Positions 9,467 through 19,848 of a stretch of 64,000 bases of DNA are shown here, piece by piece. The notes beneath the pieces are model-generated. The model made no database searches. It was not told where the DNA came from and saw only the letters and a program-made list of their open reading frames with translations. The position numbers and the translations under genes are program-made. Position 1 is the stretch's first letter. Every line of letters begins with the position of its first letter. The DNA comes from an uncultured Flavobacteriaceae bacterium (lineage in GTDB: Bacteria; Bacteroidota; Bacteroidia; Flavobacteriales; Flavobacteriaceae): contig CALTAJ010000001.1 of NCBI GenBank assembly GCA_943842245.1, positions 310,001 to 374,000 on the forward strand, read 5' to 3'.

Positions 9467-12400
9467 TTAGTTTGATAGCATTAAATCTTCTTGTAAAACA
9501 AGAGTGAAATATTTCAAAAAATCTTTGGCGTTTTGCATTGAAAAAACAAGTGGAGGTTTGATTTTTATAACGTTATGATCAGGACCATCCGTACTCAAAA
9601 GGATTCCATAAGACTTCATACGATTTACAAAATAATCTGCTTGTTCTGCTAAGGGTTGAAGCTGTTTATTAACAAATTCTACTCCCAAGAATAGACCCTG
9701 TCCTCGAACAGATCCTATAATTGAATACTTAGAGGATAATTCTAGTAGATTTGTCTTTAAAAAGTTTCCTACGACTAAAGAATTTTCTTGAAGTTTTTCG
9801 TGTTCAATAACTTCTAATACAGTCTTTGCAATTGCACATGAAACGGGATTCCCTCCAAAAGTATTAAAAAACTCCATTCCATTATTAAATCCTTCTGCTA
9901 CCTTTTGTGTGCATGCAACTGCTGCAATAGGATGTCCATTGCCTAAGGGCTTTCCGATAGTTATGATGTCGGGTATCACATCGTGCAGCTGAAATCCCCA
10001 AAAATGAGAACCCACTCTTCCACATCCTGTTTGAACCTCATCTACAATACAAATTCCATCAGCTTTTCTAACCTCATCGAAAGTCTCTTTTAAAAATCCT
10101 TTAGGAAGTTCGATTTGTCCTCCACAGCTTATAATTGGCTCTATAATCATACCCCCTAGAACCTTTTTCTCCTTTTTTAAAGATTCAATTATTTTCTTTA
10201 CCTCTGCAACATATAATGAAACAGTTTTATCTCCTCTATACATACCCCTAAAAGAATCAGGTATTGGAAAAATATGAGTACTACTTGGTTTTCCGTTACC
10301 TCCCCTTCCATCAAATTTGTAAGAACTTACATCAATACATCTATTAGTGTTTCCGTGGTACCCTTGTTTAGAAGCAATAATTTGATTTGAACCAGTAATA
10401 GTTTTAACCATCCTCAATGCCAATTCATTTGCTTCGCTACCAGAATTAACAAAATGTATGATACTCAACTCTGGGGGTAAAGTAGTAATTAAATGTTTAG
10501 CTAAACGAGTTATGTTTTCGTGTAAATAACGAGAATTTGTGTTTAGTTGACTCATTTGCGCCTGTCCTGCCATCACAACTTTAGGGTGTTCGTGTCCAAC
10601 GTGAGAAACATTATTCACCATATCAAGAAAGTGTCTCCCATTTCGATCAATCAAATACTCTTTTTCCCCCCGCACAATATGAAGTGGTTCTTTATATTGT
10701 AAACTCATTCCCTTTCCAAGGCTTTTCAAGCGATCAGATAAAATTAAATCAGCAGGATTTTTTTGTTTAATCTTCAAAGATTCATTCTGAAAAATAAAGT
10801 TTGGATCTGGACAAATAGATTTCCAAGTTTTAATATGATTATAATAACATACTCCTGGAAAGTCATTTTTATAATCTAATTGAGAAAGCATAATCTGGAA
10901 GTGTAAATGTGGAGCCCAATTTCCATTTTCGGATGAGCTACCGATAAATGCAAGAAAATCTCCCTTTAATATTTTACTCCCAACTCCAACTTTTTGAATA
11001 CTTTCAAGAGCTAAATGTCCGTAGAGAGTGTAAAATGTAAAAGATTTAGTAACATGCTTGAGAATAATCGTTCCTCCATAGGCTTTTTCACCTTGGTCAT
11101 TAAATACTTTAACAATGGTTCCATTATAAGGTGAATGAACAGGAGTATATTTTGGTACCCAAAAATCGATCCCTAAGTGAATGCAGCGCTTCTCTAGACC
11201 ATTATTACCAACCTTATTGTAAGTTTCTGATGTATAGAGTGATCTCGGTTCTAAATAACCTCCAGCTAGGATTTTTTTTGGTTTTTGTTTTTGAAGTTGT
11301 TTTATTTTAAATTTAAATAAATCAAGATTATTAAATTCTTCTTTAAGACCTAACCAAGAACTTGATACACTAAGGTCTAAGTGGTGAACTTCTGTTATTT
11401 CCAGTGAAGGAAAAAGTTCCCTAGGCGAAGTTGTTTTACTTTTTGACCAATCATAAAATAAATGAAATTGTGGATGAGGTTCTAAACCACAAGCTTCCCT
11501 AAATCGGTAGAATGCAAATTCTTCGCTTATTTTGGACCATTTTCTTATAAGTTTCCAGGCAGATCTTTCACTGATTAATAAATATTCATTAAGAGGTGAT
11601 TTAACTTTATTTATTGCAGCTTTTGTTACTGAAACTATAAGTCGCATTGCAATAAGTATATAAAGAAACTCAAGCTCTTTTTCATAGAGAGGAAATTTAC
11701 TATGATAACCTTTAATAACTGGAATTGCGGCTTCTAGTGGATCGTTGACTTCAATAATTGCATAAGCACAACAAATTGCTACATCATTTATGATTTGAGT
11801 ATTAATTGCATCTCCATAATCAATGAGTGAATTCACAAAGGGATTAATAGTAACATTTGTAACAATTATGTTGTTATCATTAGCATCATTATGAACTAGA
11901 CTCTTTCTAAGGATTTGATACTGATTCTGGATTTTTTTAAATGAGACTAAAAAGGGATTAAGTAATGAGATTTGTTCATCATCAAAAAGTGATAAATGAC
12001 TTTCTACCCAAAGACTTTGAGCCAAATCCCATTCAAAAAGACGATGGGCATACTTATGATCAAAAGACTTTAATCTTTCTGTTATTTCTCCACAACATTG
12101 ACCCAAGCTCCACCTTAATGAAGTGGTAATTGGATTAACAGTACTCCAAACTCTTCCAGAAGTCCAAGAGATTAAACGGATATATCGAGTTTCTCCTGTT
12201 TTGTTATCAAATTTAGTTGTGAAATGGCCCTTAAGATTCTTTAATAAATCTGGAGCAGGACTATTTTTAAGATGCAATAAAATTTTTTCTTGAAAATCTA
12301 AATATGATTTGTCCCCGTTCGCTGGAGAAATTTTTAATACAAATTTATTTTCATCTGCAACCTTGACCTTAAAATTTAAATCGACTTCTCCTGGAAGTGG

Positions 12401-12487
12401 ACTAAGAACCCCCTCAAAACCATAGTGAGTTTTTAGCAAATACTTAGCTTGTTTTACATCGATCTTATTTTCTACTTTTTGATGCAA
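9467..12487 (-). CDS. Fusion: APH/hydroxylysine-kinase-like domain + M23 (LytM) domain + class-III PLP aminotransferase/phospho-lyase
   Basis: 1006-aa three-part protein. Residues ~1-330 are an aminoglycoside-phosphotransferase/choline-kinase fold with catalytic loop HNDANDNN (H-x-D-x4-N, ~200) followed by the metal-binding LIDYGD. Residues ~400-570 carry a peptidase M23 domain with HLGIDFW (HxxxD, ~437) and HLHF (HxH, ~526). Residues ~600-1000 are a fold-type I class-III aminotransferase with IVDEVQTG and the PLP lysine in GKPLGNG (~846). The kinase plus PLP pair matches the vertebrate hydroxylysine kinase (AGPHD1/HYKK) and AGXT2L phospho-lyases, so phosphorylation of an amino alcohol and then elimination of phosphate is a reasonable inference; the substrate is unknown. 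No signal peptide is seen, which is odd for an M23 domain. The start is TTG, directly preceded by an in-frame TAA, with no early ATG. Confidence 0.85.
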   Translation of the reverse strand: MHQKVENKIDVKQAKYLLKTHYGFEGVLSPLPGEVDLNFKVKVADENKFVLKISPANGDKSYLDFQEKILLHLKNSPAPDLLKNLKGHFTTKFDNKTGETRYIRLISWTSGRVWSTVNPITTSLRWSLGQCCGEITERLKSFDHKYAHRLFEWDLAQSLWVESHLSLFDDEQISLLNPFLVSFKKIQNQYQILRKSLVHNDANDNNIIVTNVTINPFVNSLIDYGDAINTQIINDVAICCAYAIIEVNDPLEAAIPVIKGYHSKFPLYEKELEFLYILIAMRLIVSVTKAAINKVKSPLNEYLLISERSAWKLIRKWSKISEEFAFYRFREACGLEPHPQFHLFYDWSKSKTTSPRELFPSLEITEVHHLDLSVSSSWLGLKEEFNNLDLFKFKIKQLQKQKPKKILAGGYLEPRSLYTSETYNKVGNNGLEKRCIHLGIDFWVPKYTPVHSPYNGTIVKVFNDQGEKAYGGTIILKHVTKSFTFYTLYGHLALESIQKVGVGSKILKGDFLAFIGSSSENGNWAPHLHFQIMLSQLDYKNDFPGVCYYNHIKTWKSICPDPNFIFQNESLKIKQKNPADLILSDRLKSLGKGMSLQYKEPLHIVRGEKEYLIDRNGRHFLDMVNNVSHVGHEHPKVVMAGQAQMSQLNTNSRYLHENITRLAKHLITTLPPELSIIHFVNSGSEANELALRMVKTITGSNQIIASKQGYHGNTNRCIDVSSYKFDGRGGNGKPSSTHIFPIPDSFRGMYRGDKTVSLYVAEVKKIIESLKKEKKVLGGMIIEPIISCGGQIELPKGFLKETFDEVRKADGICIVDEVQTGCGRVGSHFWGFQLHDVIPDIITIGKPLGNGHPIAAVACTQKVAEGFNNGMEFFNTFGGNPVSCAIAKTVLEVIEHEKLQENSLVVGNFLKTNLLELSSKYSIIGSVRGQGLFLGVEFVNKQLQPLAEQADYFVNRMKSYGILLSTDGPDHNVIKIKPPLVFSMQNAKDFLKYFTLVLQEDLMLSN

Positions 12488-12615
12488 TTAGTCTTAATTT
12501 TATAAAATTAAGATAAGCAATTCTCTTACAATAACCTCTGTGTCCTAATTTTTCAAAATAATATAAAATTAAAGCTTAAATGTTTATAATAAAAAAAGGT
12601 TTTTGTTTTTATAAG

Positions 12616-12689
12616 TGACCCAGGGAGGATTCGAACCCCCAACCCTCAGAGCCGAAATCTGATATTCTATCCAGTTGAACTACTGGGCC
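12616..12689 (-). tRNA. tRNA-Arg (anticodon TCG)
   Basis: On the minus strand the sequence folds as a standard cloverleaf: acceptor stem GGCCCAG/CTGGGTC (with one G-T pair), a D arm with GTTCAACTGGATAGAA, anticodon stem TCAGA/TCTGA around loop TTTCGGC (anticodon TCG, reading CGA and probably other CGN codons), and a T arm GGGGG-TTCGAAT-CCTCC. The discriminator base is A and CCA is not encoded. Confidence 0.95.
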
Positions 12690-12845
12690 ATTTAGAGGTT
12701 TAAAAACTTTTTAAGCTAAATATTCAAAAACTTTATTTTTTAATAAAACACAATAATTTAAAAATACTATATTTTGAGATAGATCGGGAAATAAAATGAA
12801 ACAACTGTAAAAGAAATATTATTTTATTTTAAGAGAAATTAATTT

Positions 12846-13298
12846 TTATAAAGATAATTTCTTTTTAACAAGCATAGCTATAAGTTTTCCTTCAGCTTTA
12901 CCACCTATTTTTTTACTGGCTAAACCCATCACTTTACCCATATCCTTAATTCCTTCTGCACCAGTCTGAGAAATTACATCAGAAACTATTTTAGCAACTT
13001 CTTCTTCTGAAAGTTGTTTTGGAAGAAAGGATGCAATAATTTCTGCTTGTGCTTCCTCGGGTTCCGCTAAATCTAATCGTCCTTGCTCTTTAAAAATAGT
13101 TGCACTTTCTTTTCGTTGTTTTACCAACCGCTGTAGTAGTTTTATAGATTCTTCTTCGTTGAGATCTTCAACTGCACTTGAGGCTGTTTTAGCTAATAAT
13201 AACGCTGACTTAATCGCTCGAAGTGATTCAAGCTTAATAGAATCTTTTGCCCGCATAGCATTTTTTATTTCTTCTGTAAGATTGTTTAGTTTTGGCAT
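12846..13298 (-). CDS. yqeY: GatB/YqeY domain protein
   Basis: 150-aa stand-alone YqeY protein, related to the C-terminal tRNA-binding helical domain of GatB and GatE. Typical features are an opening helix with AMRAKDSIKLESLRAIKSA, QRLVKQRKESA in the middle, FLPKQLSEEEV and the glycine-rich end KDMGKVMGLASKKIGGKAEG. The exact cellular role of free YqeY is unsettled. It starts 2 bases after ftsZ and is the last gene of the dcw run, a position usual in flavobacteria. Confidence 0.93.
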   Translation of the reverse strand: MPKLNNLTEEIKNAMRAKDSIKLESLRAIKSALLLAKTASSAVEDLNEEESIKLLQRLVKQRKESATIFKEQGRLDLAEPEEAQAEIIASFLPKQLSEEEVAKIVSDVISQTGAEGIKDMGKVMGLASKKIGGKAEGKLIAMLVKKKLSL

Positions 13299-13300
13299 GA

Positions 13301-15394
13301 TTAATCTACGTTGTCGTGTAAAAAAGAATTATTTGATCGTATCTGAGGTTCATTATTACCATCGTTTTCAATAGATAATCTTGATTGAGCTTCAGGCAAA
13401 TCACCATTAAGATCTAGCCCTTTACGTTTATAGGCTGGCTCTTTTTCGAATTCTTCGACTTTTTGATATTGGTGAGTAAATTGATAATTATAGGCTTTTA
13501 AATGTGCTTTTCTCGTTTCAGATTGAGATGATATAGTCTGATTAATTGATTGTTCAAAAGGATTTGAATTATTATTCAAGTCAGAATTAGAATCACTTTC
13601 TTCTAGATTTTTTTCTGACAAAATACTTTCATCGAACTCCTTATTAGGTTCAAACTCAACATTTAAAACCGCTTGATCAAAATCTTTTTCTAATGAACTA
13701 TTTTCAATATTAACTTCCTTTTTTAGATCTTGTGTTATTGATGAATTGTGATTTTCTTTTTCAGAAAAAGGAAGTTCAAAATCCATTAAAATCTGACTTT
13801 CTGATTCTATTACTTCAGGATCAATAACATTCATTTCAAAAAGCGAATTATTCACATCATTAAAAACAAACTCTTCTTCATCAGATAAACTAACTTCAGA
13901 TACTTCATAAGAATTAATTTTTTCTATATTATCTTTTTCAAAAATTTCACTTACCGAATCAAACTGAGGCTCAAAAAGTTGTTCTTCTGATATTTCTGAA
14001 AACTCATTTTTAGTCATTTCATCAATTTCATTTGAATTCTGGGATTCAATTGGCGAATATTCATTCTTTATTTCTTCTCCCTCTAATATTTTAAAATTGG
14101 AATCTTCTTCAGAAATTAAAACCTCTTCTTCAGTTAATAACTCTTTTAAGTCAGACTTAATTTCAATTCCGTTAAATACTTCATCTACATCCACCTCAAT
14201 ATCATATAAAATTTCATTCATAGAAATTATTGGATCTTTATTAATAGGAGCCACTTGATGAAAAATCTCCTCCTGATCAGTTATTGGCTCATCAATATTG
14301 ATTAATGGTATATAAGGAGAATCTTGTTCACTTAAATCGTGAACAATTTTTTGATCGTCTTCAAGAGAATGAATAATCTTTTTAGCCTCAGTATTTGAAA
14401 TTTCATTTTGTTGTTCTTGCCCAAATCCAGTTGCAATTACTGTTACTGAAATTTCATCTCCTAAGCTTTCATCTTCACCTACTCCCATAATTATATTAGT
14501 ATGGTTCCCAGCTTCTGTTTGAATATAGTCATTAATTTCTCCAATTTCATCAATTGTGATCTCATCGGATCCAGAAACAATTAATAGAAGTACATTTTGA
14601 CAACCTGTAATTTTATTGTCATTAAGTAATGGTGAATCTAACGCCTTGACAATGGCCTCTTGAGCACGGTTTGTTCCAGATGAGGAAGCAGAGCCCATAA
14701 TAGCCGTCCCAGAATTTGTAAGAACAGTTTTAGCATCTTTTAAATCTATATTTTGAGTATAATGATGTGTGATAACTTCAGCGATACCTCGAGCTGCTGT
14801 TGCGAGTACCTCATCTGCTTTAGCAAAGCCTGCTTTAAAACCTAAGTTTCCATATACCTCTCTGAGTTTATTATTATTAATAACAATTAGGGCATCAACA
14901 GTTTCTTTAATACGCTCTAAACCTTTTTGGGCTTGTTCCAGTCGTAATCTTCCTTCAAATTGAAAAGGCATAGTGACTATTCCTACTGTCAAAATATCTA
15001 AAGATTTTGCCATTTGAGCTATTACTGGTGCTGCACCTGTTCCAGTTCCTCCACCCATTCCAGCCGTAATAAAAATCATCTTTGTTTGCGTTGACAAAAC
15101 ACTATGGATCTCATCTTTACTTTCTTGAGCAGCTCTTGCCCCTACTTCAGGATTTGCTCCTGCACCAAGACCTTCAGTAAGACTTGCTCCAAGTTGAATT
15201 TTTGTTGGAACACCACTCTCGGTTAGTGCTTGAGCATCTGTATTAGTAATTATAAAATCTACACCTTTAATTCCTTGGTGAAACATATAATTAATTGCAT
15301 TACTTCCTCCACCACCAACCCCAATTACTTTGATTACATTACTACGATTTTTGGGTAAGTCAAAATTAATTCCCTTTATTTCTTCATGATTCAT
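13301..15394 (-). CDS. ftsZ: Cell division protein FtsZ with a long acidic linker
   Basis: Tubulin-like GTPase that forms the division ring. The GTPase core occupies residues ~1-330, with GVGGGGSNAINYM near 25, the tubulin signature GGGTGTGAAP near 115, and the T7 loop region with GSDEITIDE. From ~330 to ~630 there is a very acidic, low-complexity linker rich in Glu, Asp, Ser and Asn, followed by the conserved Bacteroidota tail: EPAYKRKGLDLN and the end SNNSFLHDNVD, likely the FtsA-binding peptide. At 697 aa it is much longer than E. coli FtsZ (383), though long linkers are common in this phylum. It follows ftsA by 13 bases. Confidence 0.97.
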   Translation of the reverse strand: MNHEEIKGINFDLPKNRSNVIKVIGVGGGGSNAINYMFHQGIKGVDFIITNTDAQALTESGVPTKIQLGASLTEGLGAGANPEVGARAAQESKDEIHSVLSTQTKMIFITAGMGGGTGTGAAPVIAQMAKSLDILTVGIVTMPFQFEGRLRLEQAQKGLERIKETVDALIVINNNKLREVYGNLGFKAGFAKADEVLATAARGIAEVITHHYTQNIDLKDAKTVLTNSGTAIMGSASSSGTNRAQEAIVKALDSPLLNDNKITGCQNVLLLIVSGSDEITIDEIGEINDYIQTEAGNHTNIIMGVGEDESLGDEISVTVIATGFGQEQQNEISNTEAKKIIHSLEDDQKIVHDLSEQDSPYIPLINIDEPITDQEEIFHQVAPINKDPIISMNEILYDIEVDVDEVFNGIEIKSDLKELLTEEEVLISEEDSNFKILEGEEIKNEYSPIESQNSNEIDEMTKNEFSEISEEQLFEPQFDSVSEIFEKDNIEKINSYEVSEVSLSDEEEFVFNDVNNSLFEMNVIDPEVIESESQILMDFELPFSEKENHNSSITQDLKKEVNIENSSLEKDFDQAVLNVEFEPNKEFDESILSEKNLEESDSNSDLNNNSNPFEQSINQTISSQSETRKAHLKAYNYQFTHQYQKVEEFEKEPAYKRKGLDLNGDLPEAQSRLSIENDGNNEPQIRSNNSFLHDNVD

Positions 15395-15407
15395 CTTATA
15401 CTCAGTT

Positions 15408-16718
15408 TTAAGCGTTATCTAAAAATTCTTTTAACTTCTCTCCAAAACGGTCTAAGATCGATTTTCGTTGTCGATTAACTTCTTTTGAAGATTGATCTTC
15501 ATTTTTTGAAGCTTCTATATCCAAAGGAGCAAATTCACCTGATGGCATTGCAGCAGGCATTTCGTCAAGAGCGCTCATTAATAAACCTACAGAGGTTGCA
15601 AAGAGGGGGCTTGAAACAGCTTCTGTAGTATCTCCTGCCAAATGTTCACTTGGATAACCAACCCGTGTATCCATACCTGTTATATATTCAACTAATTGTT
15701 TTAAATGTTTTAATTGACTTCCGCCACCTGTTAGAACAACTCCTGCAATAAGCTTTTTCTTCTGATCATTATGTCCATAATTTTTAATTTCTAAAAAGAC
15801 TTGCTCAATAATTTCTACTACTCTAGCATTTATAATTTTAGAAAGAGTTTTTAGAGAAATTTCTTTTGGGTCTCTTCCCTGTAGTCCAGGAATAGAAACA
15901 ATCTCGGTATCACGATTTTCACCAGGCCAAGCAGATCCAAACTTTATTTTTAATAATTCTGCTTGCTTCTCAATGATTGAGCAACCTTCTTTGATGTCCT
16001 CAGTAATTACATTACCTCCAAATGGAATAACAGCTGTATGACGAATAATACCATCTTTAAAAATGGCTAAATCTGTAGTGCCCCCTCCTATATCGATGAG
16101 TGCAACACCGGCTTCTTTCTCCTCAAAACTAAGTACTGCTTCTGAAGATGCTAAGGGCTCTAAAGTAATATTAGACATATTTAATCCTGCGCTTTTAATA
16201 CATCGCCCAATGTTTTTTATTGACGAGACTTGACCAACAACTACGTGAAAATTTGCTTCTAATCGACCACCATGCATTCCTATAGGCTCTTTAATTTCAG
16301 CTTGACCATCTACCTTGTATTCTTGTGGTAATACATGAATAATTTCTTCTCCAGGCAACATAACTAATTTGTAAACCTGCTGAATTAACTTTTGAATATC
16401 ATCTTCATCAATTACAGATTCTGGATTTTCACGTGTTATATAATCACTATGTTGAATACTTCTGATGTGCTGCCCTGCAATTCCAACCGAAACATCAATA
16501 ACATTATATCCTGAATTAATTTTAGCTTCTTCAACAGCCTGCTGAATAGATTGTATAGTTTGTGTAATATTGTTTACTACACCACGATGAACACCAAGAC
16601 TTTTTGACTTTCCGATTCCCAAAACTTCAACTTTATTAAATTCATTTTTTCTTCCCACTAAAGCGACTATTTTGGTAGTCCCAATGTCAAGTCCAACTGA
16701 AATGTTTTTTTGCTCCAT
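15408..16718 (-). CDS. ftsA: Cell division protein FtsA
   Basis: Actin-like ATPase that tethers FtsZ to the membrane and signals to the septal synthases. The 436-aa protein has the phosphate 1 motif VGLDIGTTKIVALVG at ~8-22, the phosphate 2 motif LIDIGGGTTDLAIF near 207 and the adenosine motif VLTGGGSQLKHL near 330. The C-terminal end (ILDRFGEKLKEFLDNA) is an amphipathic helix fitting the FtsA membrane-targeting sequence. It sits between ftsQ and ftsZ, 4 bases after ftsQ. Confidence 0.96.
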   Translation of the reverse strand: MEQKNISVGLDIGTTKIVALVGRKNEFNKVEVLGIGKSKSLGVHRGVVNNITQTIQSIQQAVEEAKINSGYNVIDVSVGIAGQHIRSIQHSDYITRENPESVIDEDDIQKLIQQVYKLVMLPGEEIIHVLPQEYKVDGQAEIKEPIGMHGGRLEANFHVVVGQVSSIKNIGRCIKSAGLNMSNITLEPLASSEAVLSFEEKEAGVALIDIGGGTTDLAIFKDGIIRHTAVIPFGGNVITEDIKEGCSIIEKQAELLKIKFGSAWPGENRDTEIVSIPGLQGRDPKEISLKTLSKIINARVVEIIEQVFLEIKNYGHNDQKKKLIAGVVLTGGGSQLKHLKQLVEYITGMDTRVGYPSEHLAGDTTEAVSSPLFATSVGLLMSALDEMPAAMPSGEFAPLDIEASKNEDQSSKEVNRQRKSILDRFGEKLKEFLDNA

Positions 16719-16722
16719 AATA

Positions 16723-17436
16723 TTAATACATTGTAGCTACAACTTGATTAATGTAACTTAAATTGATTTTTTTATAATTTGTCAAACTGTCTTGAACCTT
16801 TTGGAAGGCACAAAAAACTTTTAGTTTTTTAATCTTTTCTTTGATGCGTTTAGGAGATCCAAATATTATGTTAAAATCAAATGATTTTAATTTTAATTGA
16901 TACTCATCTTTAATCAATTCCACCTTATGCAATTCTCCAGATAAAAATGGATCTTTTTTCAGATTTTTAATTACATAGGCTGAAGTTTCAAATGAATGAG
17001 TAGAAGAGATAGTTTTGAATAATGGAAACTTCGACGAGTCTGAGCTATTAAACTTAAATAAAATTCCATTTACATCAGAATAAAGTGATGGGTTTGAATT
17101 CAATTTGAATAAGGGTTTTCGTTCAGTAATTTGAAAAGTTAACTCTCCTTCAGGAAATAGAAAAATCTCTACGTTTTTGAACTCTGGGATTTTATTCATT
17201 TTATTTTCAAGTATATTCAAATCTAAACTATCTTTCTGCAAGCTATACTTCGAGAGCAAGTTTTGTGTTAACAATTTATTAACGATAGAATCATTTAAAA
17301 AACGAGGTGAATTTGAATAACTCACATTGATTTTTAAATTGTTTTTTTGATGATATTTGAAGTTTGAAAACAAAAAGCATCCAACAAGAATTAGACTTAT
17401 AAATATTAAAAATAATATGGATTTATTTAATTTCAA
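16723..17436 (-). CDS. ftsQ: Cell division protein FtsQ
   Basis: Divisome scaffold anchored in the inner membrane. The 237-aa protein has one N-terminal membrane helix (residues ~6-24) and a periplasmic part resembling the POTRA and beta regions of FtsQ/DivIB (ELTFQITERKPLFKL and SDVNGILFKF). Similarity is low, as usual for flavobacterial FtsQ, and the call leans on its position between murC and ftsA. The start overlaps murC's stop by 4 nt (ATGA). Confidence 0.88.
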   Translation of the reverse strand: MKLNKSILFLIFISLILVGCFLFSNFKYHQKNNLKINVSYSNSPRFLNDSIVNKLLTQNLLSKYSLQKDSLDLNILENKMNKIPEFKNVEIFLFPEGELTFQITERKPLFKLNSNPSLYSDVNGILFKFNSSDSSKFPLFKTISSTHSFETSAYVIKNLKKDPFLSGELHKVELIKDEYQLKLKSFDFNIIFGSPKRIKEKIKKLKVFCAFQKVQDSLTNYKKINLSYINQVVATMY

Positions 17437-18770
17437 AGACTTATAAATTCTCGTTTTAATTTTTTAATTTCTTCTCCTATATCACCAGCTCCCAAGAGAG
17501 CAAAAACGTCTGCGTTACTAGATTTTAATATTTTTTTTATTTGATTTTTTTCGATATATCCTTTTTTGGTATGGGAAATACCATCAAATAAAATTTTTGC
17601 ATTAACACCTTTAATAGGCTCTTCTCTTGCAGGATAGATATCCATTAATATCACCTCATCGAACTTACTTAAAGTAGTTTTAAAATCATTCATGAAATCG
17701 CGTGTTCTTGAAAATAAATGTGGTTGAAAGACAACACAATTTTTTTGTTTAGGATAAAAAGTTTTGATGGTTTTGAATACACTATCAATTTCAGAAGGAT
17801 GGTGTGCATAATCGTCAATAATTACAATATCTCTCCATCTATATAAATTCATTCTCCGATAAACACCAGGAAAGCTTTCTAAGGCTAAAAGTGATTTGTT
17901 TATATCTATCCCAGCCTGATCTGCCATGGCTAATGCACCTAATGCATTTGAAACATTATGAATACCCATTTGATTAAAAAAAATATCTTTGAATTCTCGA
18001 TTTGGAGTAGTTAAATCAAAACGATAGCCTTTTTCTGTTATTTTAAGATTGAAGGCTTTATAATCTGCAGCCACCTCAATACCATATGTTAATCCTGAAA
18101 TAGGTAGACCATAAGCTACAATTAACTCATTTGATACCTTTTTAGAAAACTGAACAAAGGCCTCTAAAAATATATCTTCAGATTCATAAATATCCAAGTG
18201 ATCCGCTTCTACTGAAGTAATACATGCTATTGTCGGATTAAGATGGAGAAAGGAACGGTCATATTCATCAGCCTCAACAATTATAGATTCAGACCCAGTT
18301 TGTATTAAATTAGATGAGTCATTATTAAAAAAACCACCCATTACTGAGATAAATGATTGATTAGTCTTAGAAAATATATGAGTTAATATGGAAGAAGTAG
18401 TAGTTTTTCCATGAGTTCCAGCAACAGCTAATGTTTTCTTATTGATACAAACTTTGGCCAGAAATTCTGCACGCTTAATTACATTATTTCCTTGCTTTTT
18501 AAGAAATACTAACTGAGGATGAAAATCAGGAATCGCTGCTGAATAAACAATTTGAACATCAGTAGATAAAAGCAAGTTTTGTAAAGCTTTCACAGAATCA
18601 TCAAATATGATTTTAATACCATTTTCAATAAGCTGTTCAGTAATATCAGATGATGTCTTATCGTAACCATATACCTCGCAACCTTCTTTTAAACATAAAC
18701 GTGCTAAAGCAGACATTCCTACTCCTCCAATGCCAATAAAATAAAAAATATTTTTTTGTTTAGTTATCAT
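17433..18770 (-). CDS. murC: UDP-N-acetylmuramate--L-alanine ligase
   Basis: Adds L-alanine to UDP-MurNAc, the first amino-acid step of the cytoplasmic peptidoglycan pathway. The 445-aa Mur ligase has the N-terminal nucleotide-binding GIGGVGMSALA (~13-23), the ATP loop AGTHGKTTT near 118, the central EADEYDRSFL near 162 and DDYAHHPSE near 318, which is diagnostic of MurC. It overlaps murG by 11 nt and ftsQ by 4 nt, indicating translational coupling. Confidence 0.97.
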   Translation of the reverse strand: MITKQKNIFYFIGIGGVGMSALARLCLKEGCEVYGYDKTSSDITEQLIENGIKIIFDDSVKALQNLLLSTDVQIVYSAAIPDFHPQLVFLKKQGNNVIKRAEFLAKVCINKKTLAVAGTHGKTTTSSILTHIFSKTNQSFISVMGGFFNNDSSNLIQTGSESIIVEADEYDRSFLHLNPTIACITSVEADHLDIYESEDIFLEAFVQFSKKVSNELIVAYGLPISGLTYGIEVAADYKAFNLKITEKGYRFDLTTPNREFKDIFFNQMGIHNVSNALGALAMADQAGIDINKSLLALESFPGVYRRMNLYRWRDIVIIDDYAHHPSEIDSVFKTIKTFYPKQKNCVVFQPHLFSRTRDFMNDFKTTLSKFDEVILMDIYPAREEPIKGVNAKILFDGISHTKKGYIEKNQIKKILKSSNADVFALLGAGDIGEEIKKLKREFISL

Positions 18771-19848
18771 TAAGTTGTATGATTTCTCTTATAATATTTT
18801 GAGTTGCATTTGGTCTAGATAATCGTTTTAAATTTTGTTTCAGCTCTTGTTGAGTTGATTCATCACTAACTAAAATCAAAAAATATTTTTTAAATTTTTC
18901 TTCCAAATCTTTTTCTTCAACCATTAAGGCTGCATTCTCTTTAACTAAAGCTTGAGCATTACGATATTGGTGATTTGCAGTTACATTTGGAGATGGAATT
19001 AATAATATAGGCTTCCCTACACAGCTAAGCTCCGAAATAATCCCTGCGCCTGCACGAGAAATTATAAAATCTGCTGCTGCATAAAGTTGTTCCATTTTTG
19101 AGATAAAAGGTTTAATAACAACTTTATTTGAAGCATCTTTTTTATATTTTTCAAAATATATTTGTCCGCATTGCCACAAAACTTGAAGATCTAATTCATT
19201 GAAAAGATCTAAATTTGACTTAATTAGTTCATTAATCCTTTCAGAACCTAAACTTCCTCCTAAAACTACAAGAGTTTTAATTTTGGGGTTTAAATCAAAA
19301 TGTTTTTTGGATTTCTCACTAGAAATTAAATTAACTAAATTTGATCTAACGGGATTCCCTGTTAAAAGTATTTTAGATTTTGGGAAAAACTTTTCCATAC
19401 CATCATAAGCAACACAGATTCGATTTGCATTTTTACTCAAAATACGATTAGTGAAACCAGGATATGAATTCTGTTCTTGTAAAATGGTTGGTAAATCAAG
19501 CAATTGAGCAACCCATAGTAAGGGACCGCTAGCGAAACCTCCTGTACCTATAACTATGTTTGGCTTAAACTTCTTTAATACTCGGAATGCTTGAATAATG
19601 CTTATAACTAACTTTAAAGGAAATAATAAATTTTCGAAAGAAAGTGAACGTTGAAAGCCACTAATCCATAGCCCTTTTATAAGAAAACCTGCTTTAGGGA
19701 TTTTTTCCATTTCCATTTTCCCTTTTGCCCCTACAAATAAAATACTAGTATTTAAATTTATTTTCTGCATTCCTATTGCAATGGCTAAAGCAGGAAAAAT
19801 ATGACCTCCAGTACCCCCACCAGATATAATTATTTTAATAGGTTTCAC
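18760..19848 (-). CDS. murG: UDP-GlcNAc:lipid I N-acetylglucosaminyltransferase MurG
   Basis: Makes lipid II at the inner face of the inner membrane. The 362-aa GT28 glycosyltransferase has GGGTGGHIFPALA at ~10-22, GGFASGPLL near 105, the donor-site GGSLGSERIN near 197, and SRAGAGIISELSCVGKP near 263. The start overlaps the end of ftsW by 14 nt. Confidence 0.97.
   Translation of the reverse strand: MKPIKIIISGGGTGGHIFPALAIAIGMQKINLNTSILFVGAKGKMEMEKIPKAGFLIKGLWISGFQRSLSFENLLFPLKLVISIIQAFRVLKKFKPNIVIGTGGFASGPLLWVAQLLDLPTILQEQNSYPGFTNRILSKNANRICVAYDGMEKFFPKSKILLTGNPVRSNLVNLISSEKSKKHFDLNPKIKTLVVLGGSLGSERINELIKSNLDLFNELDLQVLWQCGQIYFEKYKKDASNKVVIKPFISKMEQLYAAADFIISRAGAGIISELSCVGKPILLIPSPNVTANHQYRNAQALVKENAALMVEEKDLEEKFKKYFLILVSDESTQQELKQNLKRLSRPNATQNIIREIIQLNDN

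Noticed and set aside
12690-12845. Gap between the tRNA and yqeY as a possible attachment site or small RNA
   Set aside because: The sequence is plain AT-rich DNA with no integrase gene, no repeat of the tRNA 3' end and no stable hairpin.
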